NCBI GenBank assembly: GCA_036005845.1 | Contig: DASYQD010000011.1 | Coordinates: 1 to 9,428, forward strand | Direction: 5' to 3' | Source of the DNA: DASYQD01 sp036005845 | Lineage (GTDB): Bacteria; Acidobacteriota; Thermoanaerobaculia; Multivoradales; JAIOJS01 | DNA length: 9,428 bases | In this document: in pieces, positions 1 through 9,252 of the stretch | Layout: every line of letters begins with the position of its first letter | Numbering within the stretch: the first letter of the stretch is position 1 | Made by a program: the position numbers and the translations under genes | The notes under the pieces: generated by a model | The model's database searches: none | Seen by the model: the letters and a program-made list of their open reading frames with translations, nothing else | What the model was told of the DNA's origin: nothing

Positions 1-2606
1 CCGAGGTTGTAGTGCGCCGTCACGTTCTCGGGGTCGATGGAGAGCACCTTCTCGAAAGTCGCCACGGCGCGGTGCAGATACGCGTCACGCGCCGTCTTGC
101 GCTGCGGACCGCGCTCGAGCTTGGCACGGTCGAAGAGCGTCGTGCCCAGCTCGTTGAGCAGGTTGTAGTCGAGCGAGAAGTCGAAGCCGCGCTCGCGCAG
201 CTCGGGACCGGAGGCGTTGACGATCGAGCTGAAGGCGGCGATCGCGGCGTCGAGCTGCCCGTTCTGGCGGTCGACGAGCCCGGTAAGCCAGGCCAAGGTC
301 CACGGCGGCCCCGCAGGCTTGAACTTCGCTGCGCGGCCCAGCGCCGCAACCGCCTCGTCCTGCACCGTCCCTTCGGCGAGGTAGACACGCGCCAGGTTGA
401 GCGGCCCGTCCGGCCGTCCCATCGCTTCCACGCGCTTGAAGGCGGCGGCGGCGCCCACCAGCTCGCCCTTGGTCTTCGGCCCCGCCTTGCGCAGCAGGCC
501 GATGCCGTAGTCGTTCCACCGCTGCCACTCGTCCTTGATCTTCGACGGCGGGTTGTCGACCGGCGCGCCGCCGGCGAGCGGGAAGGTCACGCTGTCTTGC
601 GCCAGGGTGAGGATGGGCAGGTCGTTCACCCGGTCCTTGCCGAAGACGTACTGCATGTAGATGGTGTCGAACTTGCGGTAGCGCAGCCGCGCCTCCACCG
701 TCACCGGGCCGCTGACGTCCGCCGGCAGGTCGAGCCGGTAGTGGATGACGTCGGCGGCGCCCGGCGGGATCTGGTGGTTGTAGAGCGGCACGAAGATGTC
801 CTGCGGATTGCGGCGGTCGATGCGGTTGCCGTCGCGATCGAGCATGTAGACGTTGACGAAGTGCGACCAGGGATCGACGGAGTTGTGGTCGCCGAAGCCG
901 CCGCTGCGGCCGATGACGCGGCCGCCGCTGGTGACCCGCAGGTCGACCCAGACCTCGTTGGAGTCGACGGTGCCCTGCGTGAACGGGTGCCCGACCTTGA
1001 CCGTGCGCACGACGGTCTCCAGGAGATAGCTCTTGCCAGGCTGGAGCGCCGGCACCTGCGGCCGCAGCGGCGCGACGAGCTCACCCTCGATGCCGCCCCC
1101 CTCCTTGATGCCGAAGAGGTCGACGCGCATGGTGCCGTCGTTGAACTTGCGGTGGGTCTCGATCGCCTGCGCCGGCAGCCCGACGAGCGCCGGGATGGCG
1201 GTGTTGGCGCCGGCGAACTGATGGAGGTGGACGTCGCGGTCGCCGTCGTCGTCGAAGTCGCGGGCGCCGAAGTCGTCGCTCTCGCGCAGCGGCATGTGGC
1301 AGCCGGCGCAGGTGGGGGTCGCCTTCGGTGGGTAGTAGAAGCTCTGCACGCCGTGGCCGGAGACGCCGGAGAGCAGGAAGGTGTCGTAGTGGTTCTGGCC
1401 GCGCAGGAACTTGTAGTGGTTGAGCTCGGGCGGCAGGTGCACCTTGTGGCAGGTGCTGCAGAACTCCGCCGTCCTGTGCAGCGGCTTGAGGAACGTCTGC
1501 TTGTGCAGCTCCGGCTTCGCCTTGACGAGCTGGCGGTTCACCCAGCGCAGCACCGCGTTGTCGCTGAAGGCGAACGGGTAGTGCGCCGGCTCCTCGATCG
1601 TGTAGTCGGCGTTGCCGCGCACGCTGTTGACGTGGGTGATCGAGTGGCAGGTGGTGCAGGTGATGCCGGCCTGGCCGGTGGGGTCCTTGACGTCGTCGAA
1701 CTTGGGGTCGTCGAACTTGCCGGAGAAGAAGACCGCCGGATCGTGGCAGCCGGCGCACCAGCGGGCGGCGCGCAGGTCGCCGTCGCGCTGCAGCGACACC
1801 CGCCGCGTCTCGCGCACCGAGAAGAGGTAGGGCGGGTTGTTGAACGAGCTGAAGCGGTGGACGCTCTGCGACCAGGCCTTGTGGTTGTCGGCATGGCACT
1901 GGGCGCAGTAGTCGTTCGCCATGATCACCTTCGCCGGGATGAAGTTGCCGGTCGCGGTGCGCGCCAGCGAAGGGAAGAAGTAGCGCTCGCCCGACTTCGG
2001 GCCGGCGACGTCCCAACGCCGCGGGTCCTGCGAGTGCAGCAGCAGCATGACGGCGGCGAGACCGCCGGCCACCGCGGCCCAGCGCAGGCCGACCTTCCAC
2101 TTGATGCGCCGTCCGGCGAGCCGGTGCAGCACGAAGAGCCAGGCCGCCAGCAGCGGCGTGATCACGTGCAGCCAGTAGGCGACCGAGCGCACCTTGGGGT
2201 CGCGCACCACGATGACGCCCTCGATGCGGGTGAGCACGATGCCCGAGATGAGCAGCACCAGCGCGGTGACGAAGAGGCCGACGCCGACGCGGACGGCACG
2301 GCGATTGGGCCGGTTCCAGGCGTTGCGAATGTGGGCGATGCCGAAGACCACCACCGGCACCACGAGCAGCAGCCCGAGGACGAGGTGGAAGAGGAACATG
2401 ACCAGATAGAACCAGTTCTGGTAGACCTTGCCGCTCGTCTTCTCCAGCACCCGCACCGCCACCAGGTAGACGGCGTTCACCGACAACAGGGCGAAGAGGC
2501 CGAAGACGACGAAGAGGAGCTTCGAGAGGCGCGGGCCGACCGCCGGCACGTACTTGCGGCGGGCGGGAGCGGCAGGCGGCGGCGGGACAGGACGCGGTTC
2601 GCTCAT
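1..2606 (-). CDS. Membrane-anchored pentaheme cytochrome c with TPR tail (partial; C-terminus beyond window)
   Basis: Translating the minus strand from ATG at 2606 gives 868 codons with no stop before the left edge. Five hydrophobic helices lie at about residues 30-52, 66-92, 104-126, 142-161 and 172-191. The strongly basic loops at 93-106 and 162-171 suggest N-in, C-out topology. Five c-heme motifs follow: CAQCH 234-238, CAGCH 284-288, CTTCH 317-321, CSTCH 383-387 and CAGCH 433-437. Residues about 520-680 look beta-rich. Residues about 700-868 resemble TPR helices, ending in a typical FEKVLSIDPENVTAHYNL unit. The five CXXCH sites recall cytochrome c554-type multiheme proteins (family knowledge), so a role in periplasmic electron transfer is inferred. 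Donor and acceptor are unknown. H74/H92 in helix 2 and H147/H161 in helix 4 could bind two b hemes. The start is the first ATG; a GAGG lies 14 nt upstream, which is rather far. The gene is divergent from ahcY. Confidence 0.9.
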   Translation of the reverse strand, partial: MSEPRPVPPPPAAPARRKYVPAVGPRLSKLLFVVFGLFALLSVNAVYLVAVRVLEKTSGKVYQNWFYLVMFLFHLVLGLLLVVPVVVFGIAHIRNAWNRPNRRAVRVGVGLFVTALVLLISGIVLTRIEGVIVVRDPKVRSVAYWLHVITPLLAAWLFVLHRLAGRRIKWKVGLRWAAVAGGLAAVMLLLHSQDPRRWDVAGPKSGERYFFPSLARTATGNFIPAKVIMANDYCAQCHADNHKAWSQSVHRFSSFNNPPYLFSVRETRRVSLQRDGDLRAARWCAGCHDPAVFFSGKFDDPKFDDVKDPTGQAGITCTTCHSITHVNSVRGNADYTIEEPAHYPFAFSDNAVLRWVNRQLVKAKPELHKQTFLKPLHRTAEFCSTCHKVHLPPELNHYKFLRGQNHYDTFLLSGVSGHGVQSFYYPPKATPTCAGCHMPLRESDDFGARDFDDDGDRDVHLHQFAGANTAIPALVGLPAQAIETHRKFNDGTMRVDLFGIKEGGGIEGELVAPLRPQVPALQPGKSYLLETVVRTVKVGHPFTQGTVDSNEVWVDLRVTSGGRVIGRSGGFGDHNSVDPWSHFVNVYMLDRDGNRIDRRNPQDIFVPLYNHQIPPGAADVIHYRLDLPADVSGPVTVEARLRYRKFDTIYMQYVFGKDRVNDLPILTLAQDSVTFPLAGGAPVDNPPSKIKDEWQRWNDYGIGLLRKAGPKTKGELVGAAAAFKRVEAMGRPDGPLNLARVYLAEGTVQDEAVAALGRAAKFKPAGPPWTLAWLTGLVDRQNGQLDAAIAAFSSIVNASGPELRERGFDFSLDYNLLNELGTTLFDRAKLERGPQRKTARDAYLHRAVATFEKVLSIDPENVTAHYNL

Positions 2607-2642
2607 CGGCGTCGTGCTGACCTCAGGTTCCGCGGTTCGTCG

Positions 2643-2648
2643 ATTCTA
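2643..2648 (-). promoter_or_regulatory. Candidate -10 element for the cytochrome gene
   Basis: Read on the minus strand this is TAGAAT, a 5/6 match to TATAAT. It lies 36 bases upstream of the ATG at 2606, so the untranslated leader would be about 30 nt. No convincing -35 hexamer is seen 16-18 bp further upstream. The call rests on one short motif. Confidence 0.25.
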
Positions 2649-2682
2649 TGAACGCGTGGCGTAGCCTCTATGAGCCGCTCGC

Positions 2683-2698
2683 GGTCGACAGCTCGACC
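2683..2698. repeat. Perfect 6-bp inverted repeat with tetraloop
   Basis: GGTCGA and TCGACC flank the 4-nt loop CAGC. The repeat sits in the divergent intergenic region, about 35 bp upstream of the candidate cytochrome -10 element. It may be an operator-like dyad. No T-run follows on either strand, so an intrinsic terminator is less likely. Confidence 0.4.
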
Positions 2699-2869
2699 TA
2701 AAGCACTGAAAAAGCTGAGGCTCGGACGGATTCCGGAGAGCGGTTGACAGCCGCCGTCCACAAGTCTCCGCAACCGCCGTGCCGCGGCTGCGGCCAGGCA
2801 GGAGTGGCGGCCGCGTGACGTTTGGCGCCGTTTGCCGGCGCCGGCTGTCGTGGCGCCCGGACCCCCTGA

Positions 2870-2875
2870 TAGCAT
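2870..2875 (+). promoter_or_regulatory. Candidate -10 element for ahcY
   Basis: TAGCAT, within TGATAGCAT, stands out as an AT-containing hexamer in GC-rich DNA 78 bp before the ahcY ATG. No good -35 hexamer lies 17 bp upstream. A transcript from here would have a leader of about 70 nt and would exclude the three larger upstream hairpins. A TTGACA at 2744-2749 has no matching -10 at normal spacing. Confidence 0.25.
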
Positions 2876-2941
2876 GCCGGGGCACCCCACCCGGGGCGCA
2901 GCGACTCCCGTCGCGCACCAGACCCCACCGATTTGCAGTCG

Positions 2942-2947
2942 AAGGAG
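2942..2947 (+). promoter_or_regulatory. Ribosome binding site deciding the ahcY start
   Basis: AAGGAG lies 5 nt before ATG 2953. The same frame stays open upstream to an ATG at 2779, but that start has no comparable site. The extra 58 residues would also fall outside the conserved family, so 2953 is preferred. Confidence 0.8.
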
Positions 2948-2952
2948 CCGAG

Positions 2953-4455
<1,503 letters not shown>

Positions 4456-4532
4456 TCGCCGGCGACAGATTTCACATGCGCTGAAGCAGTTTCGACACGG
4501 AGTCACGCCCAGCAGAGTCGGAGCAGTTCGCC

Positions 4533-5456
4533 GTGAGCAGTCGCAAGACCAGGAGAGGGGCGCCGTCACCGGCGGCGCCGCAGGAACGCCGCATCGGGAG
4601 CTCCCCCCGTACCAAGCGCAGCGGCCTCACCCAGTGGTTGCAGCTGCACCTGTTTCCTTCTTCCACCTCTTCCGCTTCTTCCGCCCCGGCGCCGCCGCCG
4701 CGGCGCGACCCTGAGATCCGCGTCCCCGCGCGTCTGCGCGCGGCGGTGCGCGAGGAGCAGGCGCAGCGGCTGGCCCGCAAGCTCACCGCGCGCATGAAGA
4801 TGCCGCTCGCTAGCCTGACGCTCACCGACAACCGCTCCGTGCTCCTCTCCACCAGCCGTCACGGCGGCCGCCTCAAGCTGCGCCTGCACCGCGCCTTCGT
4901 CGATGCCGACCGCGAGGCGCTCGAAGCCGCCGCCGCCTTCGCCGCCGGCTGCGCCGGCGACCATCGACGCGAGGCGCTGCGGCGCCTGCGCAACCACGTC
5001 GACACCTGGCGGCAGGACAACGGCAAGGCCGCAGCGCCGATCAATCCTCCCGAGCACCACACCGACGGCGACTGGCACGACCTCGCCGCCATCCGCGACC
5101 ACCTGAGCCGCCGCTGGTTCAGGAGCCGCGTCGAGCCCGACATCACTTGGGGCCGCTGGTCGTCGCTGCGCGGACGCCGGCGCACCATCCGCCTCGGCAG
5201 CTTCGACGCTCGCGAGAACCTCATCCGCGTCCACCCGGCGCTCGACCAGTCGTGGGTGCCGCGCCTCTTCGTCGAGGCCGTCGTGCATCACGAAATGCTG
5301 CATGCGGCGATGCCGGCGAAGGAGAGCGGCGGCCGCCGCTGCCTGCACGGCCCCGAGTTCCGCCGCCGCGAGCGCGAGCTGCCCGCCTACGCGGCGGCCG
5401 AGAAGTGGCTGGCGACCAACCTGCACAAGCTGCTGCGCACGCGTCCTCAGCGATAG
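4533..5456 (+). CDS. SprT-like zinc metallopeptidase domain protein
   Basis: This 307-aa protein has a C-terminal metallopeptidase signature: HEMLH at 253-257 (two zinc-ligand histidines and the catalytic glutamate) and a downstream HGPEF at 272-276 that would supply the third ligand. That spacing and the preceding basic and beta segment (about 195-235) fit the SprT-like family. The relatives Spartan and Wss1 act on DNA-protein crosslinks; for bacterial members the substrate is mostly unknown. The first roughly 60 residues are rich in Arg, Lys, Ser and Pro with no signal peptide or membrane segment, so a cytosolic protein is likely. The chosen start is GTG 4533 with GGAG 9 nt upstream; no ATG gives a better start before residue 88. 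Co-transcription with ahcY is possible but no functional link is evident. A YgjP-type metallohydrolase is a less likely alternative. Confidence 0.8.
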   Translation: MSSRKTRRGAPSPAAPQERRIGSSPRTKRSGLTQWLQLHLFPSSTSSASSAPAPPPRRDPEIRVPARLRAAVREEQAQRLARKLTARMKMPLASLTLTDNRSVLLSTSRHGGRLKLRLHRAFVDADREALEAAAAFAAGCAGDHRREALRRLRNHVDTWRQDNGKAAAPINPPEHHTDGDWHDLAAIRDHLSRRWFRSRVEPDITWGRWSSLRGRRRTIRLGSFDARENLIRVHPALDQSWVPRLFVEAVVHHEMLHAAMPAKESGGRRCLHGPEFRRRERELPAYAAAEKWLATNLHKLLRTRPQR

Positions 5457-5490
5457 CTACGAAGCGTCGGCTGTCGACCCCCTAGGATTC

Positions 5491-5513
5491 CCTCCCCGCA
5501 CGATTGCGGAAGG
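5491..5513. terminator. Candidate hairpin between convergent genes
   Basis: CCGCA (5496-5500) pairs with TGCGG (5505-5509) around the tetraloop CGAT. An outer CCT/AGG extension (5491-5493 with 5511-5513) lies beyond a small internal loop. It lies between the stop of the SprT-like gene (5456) and the stop of the minus-strand membrane gene (5553), where a two-way terminator would be expected. No T-run is present. Confidence 0.3.
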
Positions 5514-5552
5514 TGTCGGTATCAACGCAGTGCTTGCAGCCAACTGATGCCG

Positions 5553-6149
5553 TCACGGGCACCACCAACGCTCTATTCCGTGTGGTATTTGGAGCAACCA
5601 GAGGACGCCCGAGAACAACACGAACAGTCCTTCAGCCAAAAGTAGCTCTCCGAGACGGGCGCGCCCAGTACCTCGGAAGCGCAGCATGAGAACCGCGGTG
5701 ACAACGACGACGAAGCCTACGCAGGTCCAAAAGGCTGTCGCAAAATGCGTCGCAATGGGGGAGTCTCCGGGGTCCAATACATCACGCTGCCGCAGAATGC
5801 CTGCCCATGTGCTCAGGAGCAGGAGTACCGCGATCCAGCAACGCTCGAGCCACGCGACCATCGCCCATGCCTGCCCGGGTTGGAGAGCGCGAATCCAGAC
5901 GCCAAGCACGAGGGAAATGAGAACCGGCAGCAAGAAGGAGCCAAGCAGAACCAGGAGCGGTTTGTCTAGTGGCTGCAGGCACAGCCACTCCTGGGCGGTA
6001 ACGATCTGATAGACGACCGGCAGCCCCATTGCCGCGCTGCCGTTGTTCACCGTGTTTCCGATTACGCTAGACCCGCGCCACGGAAGCGGCGCTGGCGTAG
6101 TCATCCACTGTGCCGCCTCCCGCAAGACCTTCGTCGTGTCCACAGCCAT
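5553..6149 (-). CDS. Unrecognised four-helix membrane protein
   Basis: This is a 198-aa protein I do not recognise. The first roughly 60 residues are polar to mixed. Four hydrophobic segments follow at about 64-86, 96-117, 136-157 and 168-187, the last close to the C-terminal RWWCP. No catalytic motif is seen. Its ATG lies 9 nt after the TGA of the upstream gene and in the same frame, and no Shine-Dalgarno sequence is visible at normal distance. It is therefore either translated by coupling to the upstream gene or part of one interrupted protein. The region is much lower in G+C than its neighbours (one sampled line 52%, against 73% in prfC), which suggests transfer or a fast-evolving locus. 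It runs convergent to the SprT-like gene. Confidence 0.65.
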   Translation of the reverse strand: MAVDTTKVLREAAQWMTTPAPLPWRGSSVIGNTVNNGSAAMGLPVVYQIVTAQEWLCLQPLDKPLLVLLGSFLLPVLISLVLGVWIRALQPGQAWAMVAWLERCWIAVLLLLSTWAGILRQRDVLDPGDSPIATHFATAFWTCVGFVVVVTAVLMLRFRGTGRARLGELLLAEGLFVLFSGVLWLLQIPHGIERWWCP

Positions 6150-6158
6150 CGTGAAGTC

Positions 6159-6953
6159 TCAGGGCTTTCCGAATTCCACAATCAGGAGCTGGTTGTACGA
6201 CGGCTCCGGCGAGAAGAGTCGGAGCAGCATGATGGTGGCGCCTTTGTGGAGCACCTTAAAAGAAAGTCTCTTTCGTACCGATGGTTCCGTCGCCTCTTGG
6301 AAGCGCAGGAGCAGGTATGAACCTTGCGCGAATAGTTGACGTCCATTGAGGAGTCGCCGCGCGGCGAGCAGCTCACGCCAGCGAGAACCTACGCCATCCG
6401 TGATGAGCTCGCGATCGGCCCAGGAGGATGGCGCGAGTCGATCAGCGCTCGCATGCCACTCTGCCAATCCACCCACTGGTGGGCTACTGCTAGGGCTTCG
6501 ATGCGCGGCGACGAACTCGTCCAAGTTGCGAGCAACCACTCTTGAAGCGAGGCGCGGAAGTATCCTACTTCCGCGCCACCAGCCACTGTTGCGCCCAACG
6601 CTCACCAGCGAATAGGTGGGATCGTCGGTGAACACACGGACGATTTCTACGCCCAAGTATTCGAATCCTGGCGACGGTGACGCCGAGGTCGTGGAGACCG
6701 TAAAAGTCAACACGTCCGTCGAACGCGAAACGCGGCACACGCTTTGGGGCTGAAGGCGCGCGAGCCGATCGCCGTCCAGAACAGCCACTGTTCCGGCTGG
6801 GCGGGCCGTCACGAACGACGTAAACCGCCGATAGCTGGCAAGCTCCACCCCCTGGCAGGTCACGCGCGCCTGAGCTGCACGAGGTGCGAGTGAGAGAAGG
6901 ACCAGTGGCAGCGCCGCGCGCATCAATCTTTGATTTGCTCTGTGACTCGCCAA
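6159..6953 (-). CDS. Unrecognised secreted protein with Sec signal peptide
   Basis: This is a 264-aa protein of unknown function. Its N-terminus has a basic stretch, a hydrophobic core ALPLVLLSLA and an AQA|R cleavage site at about residue 29, so export is likely. After cleavage only two cysteines remain (about residues 33 and 73), which could form one disulfide. The mature part is mixed, with no transmembrane helix and no motif I know. The start is taken as TTG 6953 because GGAGG lies 7 nt upstream (6961-6965, minus strand). The in-frame ATG at 6923 would also keep most of the signal peptide but has no such site. Sampled G+C is 50-62%, below the flanks. The membrane-protein gene follows in the same frame after one TGA and three codons. 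Confidence 0.65.
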   Translation of the reverse strand: MASHRANQRLMRAALPLVLLSLAPRAAQARVTCQGVELASYRRFTSFVTARPAGTVAVLDGDRLARLQPQSVCRVSRSTDVLTFTVSTTSASPSPGFEYLGVEIVRVFTDDPTYSLVSVGRNSGWWRGSRILPRLASRVVARNLDEFVAAHRSPSSSPPVGGLAEWHASADRLAPSSWADRELITDGVGSRWRELLAARRLLNGRQLFAQGSYLLLRFQEATEPSVRKRLSFKVLHKGATIMLLRLFSPEPSYNQLLIVEFGKP

Positions 6954-6960
6954 CCTGCGC

Positions 6961-6965
6961 CCTCC
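6961..6965 (-). promoter_or_regulatory. Strong ribosome binding site favouring a TTG start
   Basis: The minus strand reads GGAGG here, with a 7-nt spacer to TTG 6953-6951. It decides the start of the secreted-protein gene in favour of TTG over the ATG ten codons downstream. Confidence 0.6.
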
Positions 6966-7178
6966 AACTGGGATGCCTCGCTGCCTTGGCCGACGCTCCC
7001 TGATCGACGGACGTCTACGCCTGTGTTCAAGCGCCGCTTTCTACTTAGACGGACACGCGTCACACTTTTCCCACCTCGTAGCTCCCCAGGCTAGAACGCG
7101 CCGGCTGGGTTCCACCAGTGGTTTCCGCGGAGAGGGAGATCGCGGCCGCGAGGGATAGCTTGCCAGCCGCCGGTGCTC

Positions 7179-7208
7179 CTCACGCGCTCTGGTGAAGCGC
7201 CGCGTGAG
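7179..7208. repeat. Perfect 8-bp inverted repeat upstream of prfC
   Basis: CTCACGCG (7179-7186) and CGCGTGAG (7201-7208) are exact inverted copies separated by 14 nt. The repeat ends 6 bp before the candidate prfC -10 hexamer, and the weak -35 candidate falls between the arms. That placement fits an operator. A stem-loop on the RNA is possible only if transcription begins further upstream. Confidence 0.45.
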
Positions 7209-7220
7209 ATCTGGTAGCCT
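7192..7220 (+). promoter_or_regulatory. Weak candidate promoter for prfC
   Basis: GTGAAG (7192-7197) and TAGCCT (7215-7220) are 17 bp apart. They match the sigma-70 consensus at only three or four positions each. If used, the transcript would begin near 7227 and the prfC leader would be only about 20 nt. The rest of the 6954-7247 gap holds the reverse-strand leader of the secreted-protein gene and a CGCGGCCGCG palindrome at 7141-7150. I see nothing else there. Confidence 0.25.
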
Positions 7221-7233
7221 CCCGCGCCCGGCG

Positions 7234-7247
7234 ATGCCGCGATACCC

Positions 7248-7251
<4 letters not shown>
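7234..7251 (+). CDS. Possible five-codon leader frame (MPRYP) overlapping the prfC start
   Basis: ATG 7234 opens a frame of five codons that ends on TGA 7249-7251. The TGA overlaps the prfC ATG in an ATGA arrangement. prfC itself has no clear Shine-Dalgarno sequence, so terminating ribosomes could re-initiate on it. The frame has no Shine-Dalgarno either, and a match this short can arise by chance. Confidence 0.15.
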
Positions 7252-8840
<1,589 letters not shown>

Positions 8841-8843
8841 CGA

Positions 8844-8893
8844 GCCGGCCGGAGCGGTGGTGGTCTGCGCCCGATCGTGGCCACTCGGCCGGC
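8844..8893 (+). terminator. GC-rich stem-loop just after prfC
   Basis: GCCGGCCG (8844-8851) pairs with CGGCCGGC (8886-8893). An inner stem of about six pairs, one of them G-U, joins 8860-8865 to 8879-8884. The structure begins 3 nt after the prfC stop. It lacks a T-run, so it could act as a 3'-end stabiliser or pause site instead of a classical intrinsic terminator. Confidence 0.35.
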
Positions 8894-9012
8894 GGGCGCG
8901 GAGCCTTCGCCTTGCACGCTCTCGCGGCTCGTGTCAGGAATCGCCCGTAGGCGTCGAAGACCTCGTTCGGACTCCCGGCATCCAGCCGGCAGTTACCGCA
9001 CGGAGGTTCACC

Positions 9013-9252
9013 ATGTCGAATCGTCGCTCGGATCTGCAGAAAGAAGTGATCGAGCAGCTGGTCGCCGCCAAGGCCGTCGACTTCGAGGCCGTCGGCTCCG
9101 TCCTCTCCAAGTACGGCGCCAGGGCCGCCGTCGCCGGCGACGCGATCAGCGCCGTGGTCCACTGGCGCATGGTCGACATCTGCATTCCGCCGGAGCCGTA
9201 CCAACGCGCTCTCGAGATCGAGCGTAGCCTCGGCGGCAGGACGAACGGGTAG
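9013..9252 (+). CDS. Small unrecognised protein, 79 aa
   Basis: ATG 9013 is preceded by GGAGG (9002-9006) at a 6-nt spacing, one of the best ribosome binding sites in the window, and codon third positions are mostly G or C. I do not recognise the family. The protein looks mainly helical and soluble: an amphipathic segment at about 8-35, an alanine-rich stretch at 37-50, then a WRMVDICIPPEPYQRALEIE segment with the only cysteine at residue 57. There is no signal peptide or membrane helix. It lies 172 nt after prfC. A small CCGGC/GCCGG hairpin (8975-8989) sits 12 nt before the ribosome binding site and may be part of its own leader. Two hairpins follow the stop codon, which suggests that the transcript ends here. 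Confidence 0.7.
   Translation: MSNRRSDLQKEVIEQLVAAKAVDFEAVGSVLSKYGARAAVAGDAISAVVHWRMVDICIPPEPYQRALEIERSLGGRTNG

Larger units (their letters stand above)
2607..2952. other. Divergent intergenic region between the cytochrome gene and ahcY
   Basis: These 346 bases hold no convincing gene. They contain a perfect 6-bp hairpin with a 4-nt loop (2683-2698). A two-part stem pairs 2724-2728 with 2755-2759 and 2740-2743 with 2751-2754. A 9-bp stem with one G-U pair joins 2783-2791 to 2807-2815. A GGCGCC/GGCGCC stem joins 2824-2829 to 2837-2842. A small GCGAC/GTCGC hairpin lies at 2901-2914. Some pairing is expected by chance at this G+C. The hairpins could be operators for the divergent promoters or leader RNA structure for ahcY. 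The conserved core of a SAH riboswitch was looked for and not found. Confidence 0.5.

Noticed and set aside
12..2651. 879-codon open frame on the plus strand
   Set aside because: Mirror of the cytochrome gene. It is dominated by Arg, Val, Glu, Asp and His with no recognisable domain, while the minus strand shows five CXXCH motifs, membrane helices and TPR units.
2744..2749. TTGACA as a -35 element
   Set aside because: No acceptable -10 hexamer 16-18 bp downstream; it also lies in the loop of a stem.
2779..2952. Upstream extension of ahcY to ATG 2779
   Set aside because: No ribosome binding site, no family similarity in the extra 58 residues, and AAGGAG directly precedes ATG 2953.
2700..2952. 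SAH riboswitch upstream of ahcY
   Set aside because: The conserved GAGCGCTGC-type core and its partner segments were not found; a CCAGGC at 2794-2799 alone is not enough.
5686..6009. 107-codon plus-strand frame in the low-G+C region
   Set aside because: Shorter than the opposing frame, no start signal seen, and the minus strand gives a coherent four-helix membrane protein.
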